Shown piece after piece: positions 14,342 to 19,794 of a DNA stretch of 19,794 bases. How positions within the stretch are numbered: position 1 is the first letter of the stretch; each line of letters opens with the position of its first letter. A model generated the notes under the pieces. That model did no database searches. It saw nothing but the letters and a program-made list of their open reading frames with translations, and was not told where the DNA came from. This stretch comes from Mariprofundus sp. (GTDB lineage: Bacteria; Pseudomonadota; Zetaproteobacteria; Mariprofundales; Mariprofundaceae). The stretch covers positions 1-19,794 of the forward strand of contig WFUI01000277.1 of NCBI GenBank assembly GCA_015485035.1, read 5' to 3'. The position numbers were made by a program, and so were the translations under genes.

Positions 14342-15148
14342 GTGGTGAAAGAAATGCGTAAGGTGGCAGCACAATGTTTGCTGATGCACGATGTTGATAA
14401 AAAAATCGCAGGGGTGCGTATGCTGGCTCGCCAATGGGCCAATCAGGAAATTAACCTGGACAGCTCTGAGGCAATAGAGAATATCAATCAGCCGGGCAGG
14501 CCGGAACAACCACGGCTGGTCAGAGCCAATAAAATGCCCAGGCGTGGTTTTGGTACAGTGGCGGGTCGGGCGATCATGATGCATGCTATTGCACACATTG
14601 AATTCAATGCGATCAATCTGGCACTGGATGCAGTCTGTCGATTCACCAATATGCCGGAGGCCTATTACAACGACTGGCTACAGGTGGCTGCCGAGGAAGC
14701 TTATCATTTTGAACTGATTCGTGCGCATTTGCGTCATTTGGGGGCGGATTACGGTGACTATGAAGCGCATGGTGGTTTGTGGGAAATGTGTGAAAAAACA
14801 GCCCATGACGTTTTGGCCCGCATGGCCTTGGTGCCGAGGGTGCTGGAGGCACGCGGACTTGATGTGACGCCGGGGATTCAGAAAAAACTGGCGCAGGCAG
14901 GGGATGATAATGCTGTCAGTATTCTTGATATTATATTGCGGGATGAAATCGGCCATGTTGCTATCGGTAATCACTGGTTCCGTTACTGTTGTGAAAAACG
15001 CGGAATGGAGTCGGTTGCCACATTCACAGAACTACTGGCTGAATATTATCCGAAAGGTTTGATGGGGCCATATAATATGGTGGCGCGTGAACAGGCAGGT
15101 TTTTCAAGGCGGGAAATGGACTTGTTGATGCGGATGCCCACATCATGA
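14342..15148 (+). CDS. DUF455 family ferritin-like (probable di-iron) protein
   Basis: This 268-residue protein belongs to DUF455 (COG2833), a ferritin-like family related to the tRNA hydroxylase MiaE. Candidate metal ligands from four helices are Glu87 (HIEFNAINLALD), Glu119 and His122 (AAEEAYHFEL), Glu169 (VLEARGL), and Glu202 and His205 (RDEIGHVAIGNHW), the pattern of a carboxylate-bridged di-iron site. The substrate is unknown. GTG at 14342 is the chosen start: GGAGA at 14330-14334 is 7 nt upstream; GTG 14345 and ATG 14354 are alternatives. The open frame continues up to 14132, but that part overlaps hflD antisense and is not protein-like. A six-codon reading frame (MEMLKW) at 14328-14348 overlaps the start. 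Confidence 0.88.
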   Translation: MVKEMRKVAAQCLLMHDVDKKIAGVRMLARQWANQEINLDSSEAIENINQPGRPEQPRLVRANKMPRRGFGTVAGRAIMMHAIAHIEFNAINLALDAVCRFTNMPEAYYNDWLQVAAEEAYHFELIRAHLRHLGADYGDYEAHGGLWEMCEKTAHDVLARMALVPRVLEARGLDVTPGIQKKLAQAGDDNAVSILDIILRDEIGHVAIGNHWFRYCCEKRGMESVATFTELLAEYYPKGLMGPYNMVAREQAGFSRREMDLLMRMPTS

Positions 15149-15167
15149 GACCTGTTGATAGCACGCT

Positions 15168-15545
15168 CTATTTCATTCGTTGAAAGTTGAGTGTGCGAAC
15201 GGTGTTGCCCGGGAAGATAAGTTGCAGTGTGTTTTTATCTTTGCTGATGACAACATGAACAGGCCCGTTCCAGCGATCACCTACGCCAAAACCGATTTGT
15301 TCATCCTTGATGACTTCCATTTGCGATAACAGACGAACAGGCGGATGCTCATCCGGCATGCTCAGCTTGACAGTTTCGTCAGCATAGAAGCGGACGATAC
15401 TCCGGCCGCCATCCTGCTGCTGCCATACACCTTTTAATTCGGCTATTTTATCAGTCGGGACCGGGTTATCGGTAGCCATGCACCCTGCCAGCGCGAACAA
15501 TAGCATGCATGCCAGCAGACGTGGGAAGCGAGCTGATACTGTCAT
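15168..15545 (-). CDS. Small lipoprotein of unknown function
   Basis: I do not recognise this 125-residue protein. The signal ends in a good lipobox (ALAGC, Cys22). The mature part looks like a small beta-rich domain (LKGVWQQQDGGRSIVRFYAD, GPVHVVISKDKNTLQLIFPG, VRTLNFQRMK), of the type seen in lipocalin-like or 'test of stress' small lipoproteins. The ATG overlaps the stop of the upstream lipoprotein gene by four bases, so it is the second gene of a pair. It converges with the DUF455 gene, whose stop is 19 bp away. Confidence 0.78.
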   Translation of the reverse strand: MTVSARFPRLLACMLLFALAGCMATDNPVPTDKIAELKGVWQQQDGGRSIVRFYADETVKLSMPDEHPPVRLLSQMEVIKDEQIGFGVGDRWNGPVHVVISKDKNTLQLIFPGNTVRTLNFQRMK

Positions 15546-15970
15546 GATGAGCGCCTTTTGAGTTTCAGTTGATGGCCGGAAATGGTCATGCGATCCTTAT
15601 CGACACCTTTATAGATGGTCAGGGTTTCTGAAATGGTGCCGTGATCAAAATGCAACAGAAAGCCGTAGAGGTAAAAATCACCACGAAAACGCGGGTCTTT
15701 ATGCTGGAAGGTGGATTTGATGCTGGTCAATTTTCCCAGTGGCTGGATAAGGCGGGTCATTTTTTGTTGCCATGCGCTGGCCGGATGGATGCGGAGAAAT
15801 TGCTCATCATACAGTGGCATGACCTCATCCCAGACGCCCGTTTGAAATCCCTTGTGAACGGTGCTGACAATCTGTTCGGCCTCTTCTCCCTGATTGGCTT
15901 CGGTAAGGCAGCCTGCGAGCAGAACAAGCAGCATGGGGAGTAATAATATCCTGGCAAGAAAACGTGTCAT
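15542..15970 (-). CDS. Small lipoprotein, first gene of a lipoprotein pair
   Basis: I cannot name this 142-residue protein. Its signal MTRFLARILLLPMLLVLLAGC is a strong lipoprotein signal (Cys21). The mature chain begins with acidic residues and has a DUF-like alpha+beta pattern (IVSTVHKGFQTGVWDEVMPL, FLRIHPASAWQQKM, GDFYLYGFLLHFDHG) similar in style to small NTF2-like domains. The start at 15970 follows GGAGG by 4 nt; the open frame extends to 16018, but those residues lack signal character. The downstream lipoprotein gene overlaps it by four bases, so both probably act together in the periplasm or outer membrane. Confidence 0.8.
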   Translation of the reverse strand: MTRFLARILLLPMLLVLLAGCLTEANQGEEAEQIVSTVHKGFQTGVWDEVMPLYDEQFLRIHPASAWQQKMTRLIQPLGKLTSIKSTFQHKDPRFRGDFYLYGFLLHFDHGTISETLTIYKGVDKDRMTISGHQLKLKRRSS

Positions 15971-15990
15971 GTCACCTCCGACAGGGGGCG

Positions 15991-16018
15991 ATGCTAGAAG
16001 CTGGCGTTCTCTTGGCAA
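15991..16018 (-). promoter_or_regulatory. Candidate promoter of the lipoprotein pair
   Basis: On the minus strand TTGCCA (complement of 16013-16018; five of six to the -35 consensus) and TAGCAT (complement of 15991-15996; four of six to the -10 consensus) are 16 bp apart, just upstream of the ATG at 15970. Confidence 0.4.
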
Positions 16019-16040
16019 GTTCAGTTGTTTTTGTTACTTC

Positions 16041-16069
16041 TTTTCATAAGATGTAAATCATAGTATGGT
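16041..16069 (+). promoter_or_regulatory. Candidate promoter of the membrane-anchored orphan gene
   Basis: TTTTCA at 16041-16046 and TATGGT at 16064-16069 are 17 bp apart and each match four of six consensus bases. The ATG of the gene at 16122 lies about 50 bp downstream. The extended word TATGGTTT recurs in the candidate promoter of the multicopper oxidase gene. Confidence 0.35.
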
Positions 16070-16121
16070 TTCGGGCAAAACTATGCACAGGGGTGCGCTA
16101 AATAGCCAAGGAGGAAATAGA

Positions 16122-16670
16122 ATGGCGAAGGGTCAGAATCAGAACAACGGATTGAGAATGGTATTATTCTATCTTACCTGCGGTATTGTGCTTGTGACAG
16201 CCAGTTACGGCGGGTTATATTTTACATTTGGTCATCTTACATCAGGTATTGAACATAATGACAAGGCGGAACTGGAAGCAGGGATTAATTTCCCCCAGCT
16301 TGAGGGGGCAATCAGAACGCAGTTGCCCGAAAATCTGGCTCCGATAAAAGTCGAGGAGGGTCTGTACGCCAATTCTGCCACCGTTGTGAATAAGGCACCA
16401 AAAATCGAGGTCAATGCCGATACATTTGTTGATCTGGTTAAGCGCAGTGGTATTTGTGCGCCAGCAGGTGCCGAGGCGGGCTACGATCCGGATGCCTGCA
16501 CGATGAATCTCGAATCTATGGCGTACTCGCATGTGAATTACAAACTGGTAAATAATGCTGACAAAAATATCTGGGTGAAATTTATTGTTGCCAAAGATCA
16601 AAGCATTATTGTCTGGCGTTTGACCAGTGCAACGTTATCCAAGGTGATGATGGATAATATTCTCAAATAG
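16122..16670 (+). CDS. Membrane-anchored periplasmic protein of unknown family
   Basis: I do not recognise this 182-residue protein. A short polar N-terminus (MAKGQNQNNGLRM) leads into one membrane helix (about 13-36, LFYLTCGIVLVTASYGGLYF), and the remaining 145 residues should face the periplasm. That domain has two Cys (GICAPAG and DACTMN) that may form a disulfide, and a C-terminal segment WVKFIVAKDQSIIVWRLTSA with alternating strands. The start is firm: AAGGAGG at 16108-16114 lies 7 nt before the ATG, giving the strongest ribosome site in the window; an earlier ATG at 16065 is rejected. With its own candidate promoter and a good terminator it appears to be a single-gene, well-translated unit next to the cytochrome module. 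Function unknown. Confidence 0.82.
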   Translation: MAKGQNQNNGLRMVLFYLTCGIVLVTASYGGLYFTFGHLTSGIEHNDKAELEAGINFPQLEGAIRTQLPENLAPIKVEEGLYANSATVVNKAPKIEVNADTFVDLVKRSGICAPAGAEAGYDPDACTMNLESMAYSHVNYKLVNNADKNIWVKFIVAKDQSIIVWRLTSATLSKVMMDNILK

Positions 16671-16696
16671 GTTTTATTTTCCTTAACTATTACCAT

Positions 16697-16733
16697 AAAG
16701 GCCGGCAGTATTGTTTTTACTGTCGGCCTTTTT
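16697..16733 (+). terminator. Rho-independent terminator after the membrane-anchored orphan
   Basis: AAAGGCCGGCAGTA (16697-16710) pairs with TACTGTCGGCCTTT (16718-16731), 14 bp with one G-U, over a seven-base loop, and is followed by further T. It starts 26 bp after the stop of the gene at 16122-16670. Confidence 0.92.
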
Positions 16734-16741
16734 CTGTAGTG

Positions 16742-16747
16742 TATAAT
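16742..16747 (+). promoter_or_regulatory. Possible -10 box upstream of the cytochrome module
   Basis: A perfect TATAAT lies right after the terminator and 57 bp before the cytochrome c start. No convincing -35 box is at 16-18 bp, where the terminator stem sits, so the promoter may need an activator or may not be real. Confidence 0.35.
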
Positions 16748-16804
16748 TACAGCGAACTGATCCCGTTCTTGCAAAGTAGGCTTCATGCGGAATAATGCCG
16801 CTCC

Positions 16805-17410
16805 ATGTCTACCAACCCACAACCCCTCAAGCCCGGCGAGAAGATTCTGTTTACAGTGGCTGGCGTATTTGTCGTCTTTGCTATTATCGCCTTTATTATT
16901 ATGCAGTTCTTTATTGCCACGTCGGATAAGCCGATTTTTGAACAAAAAACGCATGCAAACTTGTCGGCGGAAGGGCAAAAAGGTTCCGAGTATTTTCGCG
17001 TCGAGGGATGTACAACCTGTCACAGGGCCCTGCGTAACGGCACCAATATGGGGCGGACAGCCGATCTTGATGGTATCGGTTCGCGGCGCTCCATGGAATG
17101 GATGTATGCATTTCTAACCGATCCGGTTACCAATTATGGCAGTGAAACAATGGATCACCGGCCAGGTCAGCGTTCGGCTGCCTATGTTGCTAAGCTGCCA
17201 AAAGAGAAATTGCATGCTATTGCGGTATTTTTGTCCGAACTGAAATCCGACCAGGGCTCATCGTCCGCGGCCGTACCTCCCAAGGGGGATTCACCCTTTA
17301 TCGACAGCATGGTCAAAACCTGGGCTCCGAAAGAGTGGAAAGAGAAATATCCTGACATCAGAGATAAACAACAGCCAGGCAGTTCGGCAACAGCAGGAGA
17401 AAGCAAGTGA
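16805..17410 (+). CDS. Membrane-anchored monohaem cytochrome c
   Basis: The 201-residue protein has one membrane helix (about 13-37, KILFTVAGVFVVFAIIAFII) and a periplasmic class I cytochrome c domain with the haem site CTTCH at residues 69-73, preceded by GSEYFRVEG. The following DLDGIGSRRSMEWMYAFLTD is typical of small oxidase- or reductase-linked cytochromes, and Met in SETMDHRPGQ may be the distal ligand. The architecture recalls NorC and CcoO-like subunits. A Ser/Pro/Lys-rich tail of about 50 residues follows the haem domain. No Shine-Dalgarno precedes the ATG; instead a small hairpin (16787-16801) sits there. The 3' end overlaps the next gene by four bases (GTGA), so the two proteins are probably partners. 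Confidence 0.88.
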   Translation: MSTNPQPLKPGEKILFTVAGVFVVFAIIAFIIMQFFIATSDKPIFEQKTHANLSAEGQKGSEYFRVEGCTTCHRALRNGTNMGRTADLDGIGSRRSMEWMYAFLTDPVTNYGSETMDHRPGQRSAAYVAKLPKEKLHAIAVFLSELKSDQGSSSAAVPPKGDSPFIDSMVKTWAPKEWKEKYPDIRDKQQPGSSATAGESK

Positions 17411-17934
17411 CAACAAAAACACAGCTTCAGCCATGGGAAGAGGAAGAGTATGTCAAATATACCCTGTGGTTCATCTTTGCATGTGTGATCTATAGCATCA
17501 TCGGTTTTTCATGGGGTGCGTTGATGGGTGGAATTCATGATTTCCGTCATTTCGTTGATCATCGCATGTTTGGAAAACTGATTGTGCGTGCCCATACCCA
17601 TATCAACCTGCTGGGCTGGGTGGAGATGGCAATTTTTGCTGCTGTTTATTATGTCGTGCCGCGACTGGCCAAGCGACCAATCTATAGCATGAAACTGGTC
17701 AAGGTTCATTTTTGGACCCATAACTTCGGTTTGATCGGTATGGTGGTATTTTTCAGTGTTGCCGGTGTGATCGGTGGTGTGGCCAGTCAGACCATGTTGC
17801 CGGCTGATGTGGAGCTGCTGGTGCGACCGTGGCTGGCTGTGATGGGTATATTTGGCTCGATTGTACTGCTGGCCAACTGCATCTGGGCCTATAATATTTT
17901 CCGTACCTGCGCAGGGTGGAGAAAAAACAGATGA
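17407..17934 (+). CDS. Short four-helix protein like the N-terminal part of haem-copper oxidase subunit I
   Basis: This 175-residue membrane protein has about four helices. Its segment RAHTHINLLGWVEMAIFAAV followed by YYVVPRLAKRP strongly resembles helix II of CcoN/NorB-type subunit I, where the His ligates the low-spin haem b. The next helix has VHFWTHNFGLIGMVVFFS, with another His. It stops where subunit I would continue to the Cu-B ligands and the HH pair of helix X, so oxygen or NO reduction at a binuclear site is not possible in this protein; a haem b electron relay is the natural inference. There is no frameshift sign: the end overlaps the next start (ATGA) cleanly. The start is GTG at 17407 with AGGAGA upstream, overlapping the cytochrome c stop. 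Confidence 0.82.
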   Translation: MTTKTQLQPWEEEEYVKYTLWFIFACVIYSIIGFSWGALMGGIHDFRHFVDHRMFGKLIVRAHTHINLLGWVEMAIFAAVYYVVPRLAKRPIYSMKLVKVHFWTHNFGLIGMVVFFSVAGVIGGVASQTMLPADVELLVRPWLAVMGIFGSIVLLANCIWAYNIFRTCAGWRKNR

Positions 17935-18458
17935 CATTAGTGAAGCGTTTCGCGCTGTTTAGCATATTGGCATGCGCCCTTGTTGCCTGCGATATGGATT
18001 TCGGCAGCGTCGGTGGCGGCGGTGTGTTCCTGACCGGCAAGCCTGTTCCGGTATTGAAGACCAAGACGCTGGCTGATGTTGGTGGTGATATGTCCAAAAT
18101 CACCAGCTATCGCTATCCCGACCCGCGTATGTATCAACTATCCTTTGATGATGCGGTCAAGCAGAACAAGCCCATTGTGCTGGAATTTGCCACGCCGGGC
18201 CATTGCACGCAATGTGACAAGCAATTACAGCTGATGAAAGAAATGATGAACAAATATGAACATCAGGTGATATTTCTGCATATGGATCAGTATTTTAATC
18301 CGGAAGCGTATGATGCCTTCCAGGTGCGGGGTGAACCCTGGACGTTCGTGATTGATGCTGCGGGTATAGTAAAGGTCGTTTATCCGGGCCGTATGCTGTA
18401 TCAGGAGATTGATCCTGTGTTGGCTGATCTGACATCAGGCACCAAAAAGGGAGAGTGA
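17931..18458 (+). CDS. Thioredoxin-like lipoprotein with CxxC
   Basis: The 175-residue protein has a lipoprotein signal (MTLVKRFALFSILACALVAC, Cys20) and a thioredoxin-like domain. The redox motif is ATPGHCTQCDKQL, where the strand IVLEFATPG before it and the later VRGEPWTFVID (cis-Pro position) fit the fold. It resembles DsbD-gamma or thioredoxin_7 type domains more than TlpA. The start at 17931 is chosen for its GGAGA 8 nt upstream and its ATGA overlap with the previous stop; a GTG at 17916 would lie on that ribosome site. It probably keeps thiols of the cytochrome or a copper site reduced on the periplasmic side; the target is inferred. The next gene begins directly after its stop. Confidence 0.86.
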   Translation: MTLVKRFALFSILACALVACDMDFGSVGGGGVFLTGKPVPVLKTKTLADVGGDMSKITSYRYPDPRMYQLSFDDAVKQNKPIVLEFATPGHCTQCDKQLQLMKEMMNKYEHQVIFLHMDQYFNPEAYDAFQVRGEPWTFVIDAAGIVKVVYPGRMLYQEIDPVLADLTSGTKKGE

Positions 18459-18923
18459 ATGGCTAGAAACTGGCAGGAAGTACAATGTGAATTGCATCCC
18501 GACAAGGCTGGCGTGTTGTGGGATCTGGTGCTGTATGTTCCGACAGTCGGTTTTCTGCTGCTATGGGGCCTGAAGCTTTGGTATGGTGATGGCGACCAGG
18601 TGATGGTGGGTTATGGTCTGATGTTTCTGGGTTTTTTCTTTCTGATGGTTGGTGGCGGGCGTGTCATGCGTCGTTTGCTGATCCACCCGAAAACTCCGGT
18701 GGCGCTGGATATCAACCGCGATCGCATCCGGTTGAAAATGAAGAATGGTACAGTCAAGGCACTGGTGAAAGATATCCGCTATTTTTCTGATCATGCCGGT
18801 AAATCATTTGGCCTGACAGGCATGGATAACCAGGGTGCCAAGTGCCAGTTTGTATTTCACCGCAAACAGTTCGATGAACAGGCTTACAAAGATATCGCCA
18901 AAGCTCTGGAAATTTACAAATAA
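18459..18923 (+). CDS. Two-helix membrane protein, last gene of the cytochrome module
   Basis: I do not recognise this 154-residue protein. It has two membrane helices (about 20-40 and 49-67, a Gly/Phe-rich GLMFLGFFFLMVGGGRVM) and a C-terminal domain of strands and basic residues (TPVALDINRDRIRLKMKNGT, CQFVFHRKQFDEQAYKDIAK). The pattern is like membrane-bound PH-type (bPH) domains, which is only a resemblance. The ATG follows the thioredoxin-like stop directly (TGAATG), with GGGAG upstream, so it is translated with it. No clear terminator follows. Confidence 0.8.
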   Translation: MARNWQEVQCELHPDKAGVLWDLVLYVPTVGFLLLWGLKLWYGDGDQVMVGYGLMFLGFFFLMVGGGRVMRRLLIHPKTPVALDINRDRIRLKMKNGTVKALVKDIRYFSDHAGKSFGLTGMDNQGAKCQFVFHRKQFDEQAYKDIAKALEIYK

Positions 18924-19033
18924 GCAGGCGTTGTTGCTTGCAGCTCTGATTCATAACACCTTTAAACTATTAAGCGAAAGCATCAGAGGATCGTGATACA
19001 TTGTATCCTTTCGATGGAATACCTTTCTTTGAT

Positions 19034-19222
19034 TTACCGCGTACGTCTGATGGTATCCCATGCGAACCAGCCAATGGCCGCTGCACTAATCAAAACAACA
19101 GCGATGATAAGCAGTAACTCGGTCTGTTCACTGACCATACCACCGACGAAGATATGCACACAGTATCCGAAAATAAATAATGATGCGACGCCACTGACGC
19201 CGTAGACAAGTAATTCTTTCAT
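19034..19222 (-). CDS. Small two-helix membrane protein
   Basis: This 62-residue protein has two hydrophobic segments (YGVSGVASLFIFGYCVHIFV and LLLIIAVVLISAAAIGWFAW) separated by GGMVSEQTE, and a basic end (DTIRRTR). The length and hairpin topology fit small membrane proteins found beside respiratory complexes, but I know no family. The ribosome site is weak (GCGGAT before the ATG). It converges with the cytochrome module and diverges from the multicopper oxidase gene 183 bp away. Confidence 0.62.
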   Translation of the reverse strand: MKELLVYGVSGVASLFIFGYCVHIFVGGMVSEQTELLLIIAVVLISAAAIGWFAWDTIRRTR

Positions 19223-19252
19223 ATCCGCATCATGGATACAGTGATATTACAT

Positions 19253-19277
19253 GGCAAGTCTTGCCTGTTTGAGGCAA
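19253..19277. promoter_or_regulatory. Alternating GGCAA half-sites upstream of the multicopper oxidase gene
   Basis: GGCAAG, a single T, then CTTGCC form a perfect six-base inverted repeat (19253-19265); TTGCC at 19261-19265 also pairs with GGCAA at 19273-19277. Three half-sites in alternating orientation lie between two divergent genes and could be an operator or a hairpin switch. Confidence 0.3.
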
Positions 19278-19319
19278 TAAACCCAGACTTTTAATGCGTG
19301 ATTTGAATTGTGTATCCTC

Positions 19320-19348
19320 TTTACATCTTTATTTCGGGTGTCTATGGT
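19320..19348 (+). promoter_or_regulatory. Candidate promoter of the multicopper oxidase gene
   Basis: TTTACA (19320-19325; five of six to consensus) and TATGGT (19343-19348; four of six) are 17 bp apart, leaving a leader of about 50 bases to the ATG at 19406. Confidence 0.42.
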
Positions 19349-19405
19349 TTGGATCCAAATTAAGTTTCCTTAATAAACAGGAGACACATACAGGAGGAGA
19401 ATATA

Positions 19406-19794
19406 ATGCCCAGATATACCCAATTGCTATCACTATTGATGCTGGCTTTTACCTGGCTGGCTATTGCAACACCCGCTAATGCAGCCAAACATGAATTTAC
19501 CATGACGGTTGATGAAGTTGAGATTCAGGTTGCGCCTGATCTGAAATACAAGGTGTTCGGTTTTGATGGTCAGGTGCCGGGGCCGCTGATACATGTACAT
19601 CAGGGTGATGATGTTACCGTGCACGTGAAAAACAATACGTCGCTGGCACATACCATTCACTGGCATGGCCTGTTTCAGCACAACAACTGGCAGAATGATG
19701 GTGTGCCGGGTATTACCCAGGCCAAAGGTATTCAGCCGGGTGAGACTTATACCTATCACTGGGTGGCAGAAAAACCGGGAACCATGTGGTATCA
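19406..19794 (+). CDS. Multicopper oxidase, 5' part only (cut by window end)
   Basis: The first 129 residues are visible. MPRYTQLLSLLMLAFTWLAI followed by ATPANA is a Sec signal peptide (cleavage near residue 30). The mature part is the first cupredoxin domain of a laccase/CopA-type enzyme: FGFDGQVPGPLIHVHQGDDV, then AHTIHWHGLFQ with the first HxH copper ligands, DGVPGITQAKGIQPGETYTY, HW, and EKPGTMWY just at the edge, where the second HxH motif should follow. Such enzymes oxidise Cu(I), Fe(II), Mn(II) or phenols with O2. It is not NirK-like: HWHG and the PGTMWY motif point to the three-domain type. AGGAGG at 19392-19397 lies 8 nt before the ATG. The remaining domains and the type 1 copper site are beyond the window. 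Confidence 0.92.
   Translation, partial: MPRYTQLLSLLMLAFTWLAIATPANAAKHEFTMTVDEVEIQVAPDLKYKVFGFDGQVPGPLIHVHQGDDVTVHVKNNTSLAHTIHWHGLFQHNNWQNDGVPGITQAKGIQPGETYTYHWVAEKPGTMWY

Noticed and set aside
18925..18945. Hairpin after the cytochrome module as a terminator
   Set aside because: The stem GCAGGC/GCTTGC is only six pairs with a wobble, and no T run follows.
19406..19794. Copper nitrite reductase (NirK) for the last gene
   Set aside because: The HTIHWHGL and PGTMWY motifs are of the laccase/CopA multicopper oxidase type; NirK has a different first copper loop.
1..19794. tRNA, rRNA, CRISPR, insertion sequence or prophage content
   Set aside because: No cloverleaf-like genes, repeat-spacer arrays, transposase or integrase motifs, or terminal inverted repeats were seen in either strand.

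Overview
The window reads as an ordinary chromosomal stretch of a Gram-negative proteobacterium with strong energy-metabolism and envelope content. The outer-membrane genes (lipoproteins, an LpoA-like protein, a BON lipoprotein, heptose synthesis genes, an OmpA-type lipoprotein) show a two-membrane cell. The mix of gammaproteobacterial-type genes (hflD, lpoA, the rsmI/yraN/dolP neighbourhood) with periplasmic c-type cytochromes, a short haem-copper-oxidase-like protein and a multicopper oxidase makes a marine chemolithotroph such as a zetaproteobacterium (Mariprofundus-like) my best guess. That placement is inference, not shown by the sequence. I see no tRNA, rRNA, CRISPR, insertion sequence, integrase or phage gene.

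Region 1 (about 74-3190, plus strand): a five-gene cassette of exported proteins very rich in Met, Cys and His: a small secreted protein, a Met-rich barrel-like protein with a Cys motif at its mature N-terminus, a small monohaem cytochrome c, a TlpA-type thioredoxin and a lipoprotein. The last four are tightly coupled. A metal (probably copper) handling role is inferred. The lipoprotein gene carries a run of nine G, a possible slippage site. ftsY follows (3362-4252).

Region 2 (4308-8922, minus strand): one compact run of eight genes, read from 8922 downward: rsmI, yraN, gmhA, a deoxyhypusine-synthase-like gene, a dolP-like BON lipoprotein, rfaE2, a small periplasmic Cys/Met protein and a membrane zinc-ribbon protein. 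It resembles the E. coli rsmI/lpoA/yraN/diaA/dolP locus, but the SIS gene keeps GmhA catalytic residues and sits with rfaE2, so this version is wired into ADP-heptose synthesis. An LpoA-like lipoprotein (8921-10843) diverges from rsmI with overlapping start codons.

Region 3 (10890-15970): a SulP anion transporter with STAS domain; a two-gene unit (small exported protein plus OmpA-like lipoprotein) with a clear promoter and a clear terminator; hflD and a divergent DUF455 ferritin-like gene only 35 bp apart; and a pair of small lipoproteins.

Region 4 (16122-19794): a membrane-anchored orphan flanked by its own candidate promoter and a good terminator, then a four-gene electron-transfer-like module (membrane-anchored cytochrome c, a four-helix protein resembling only the N-terminal part of a haem-copper oxidase subunit I, a CxxC thioredoxin-like lipoprotein, a two-helix membrane protein), a small two-helix protein on the other strand, and the 5' end of a multicopper oxidase cut by the window edge. 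This module and the Met-rich cassette of region 1 are the most promising places for undescribed biology.
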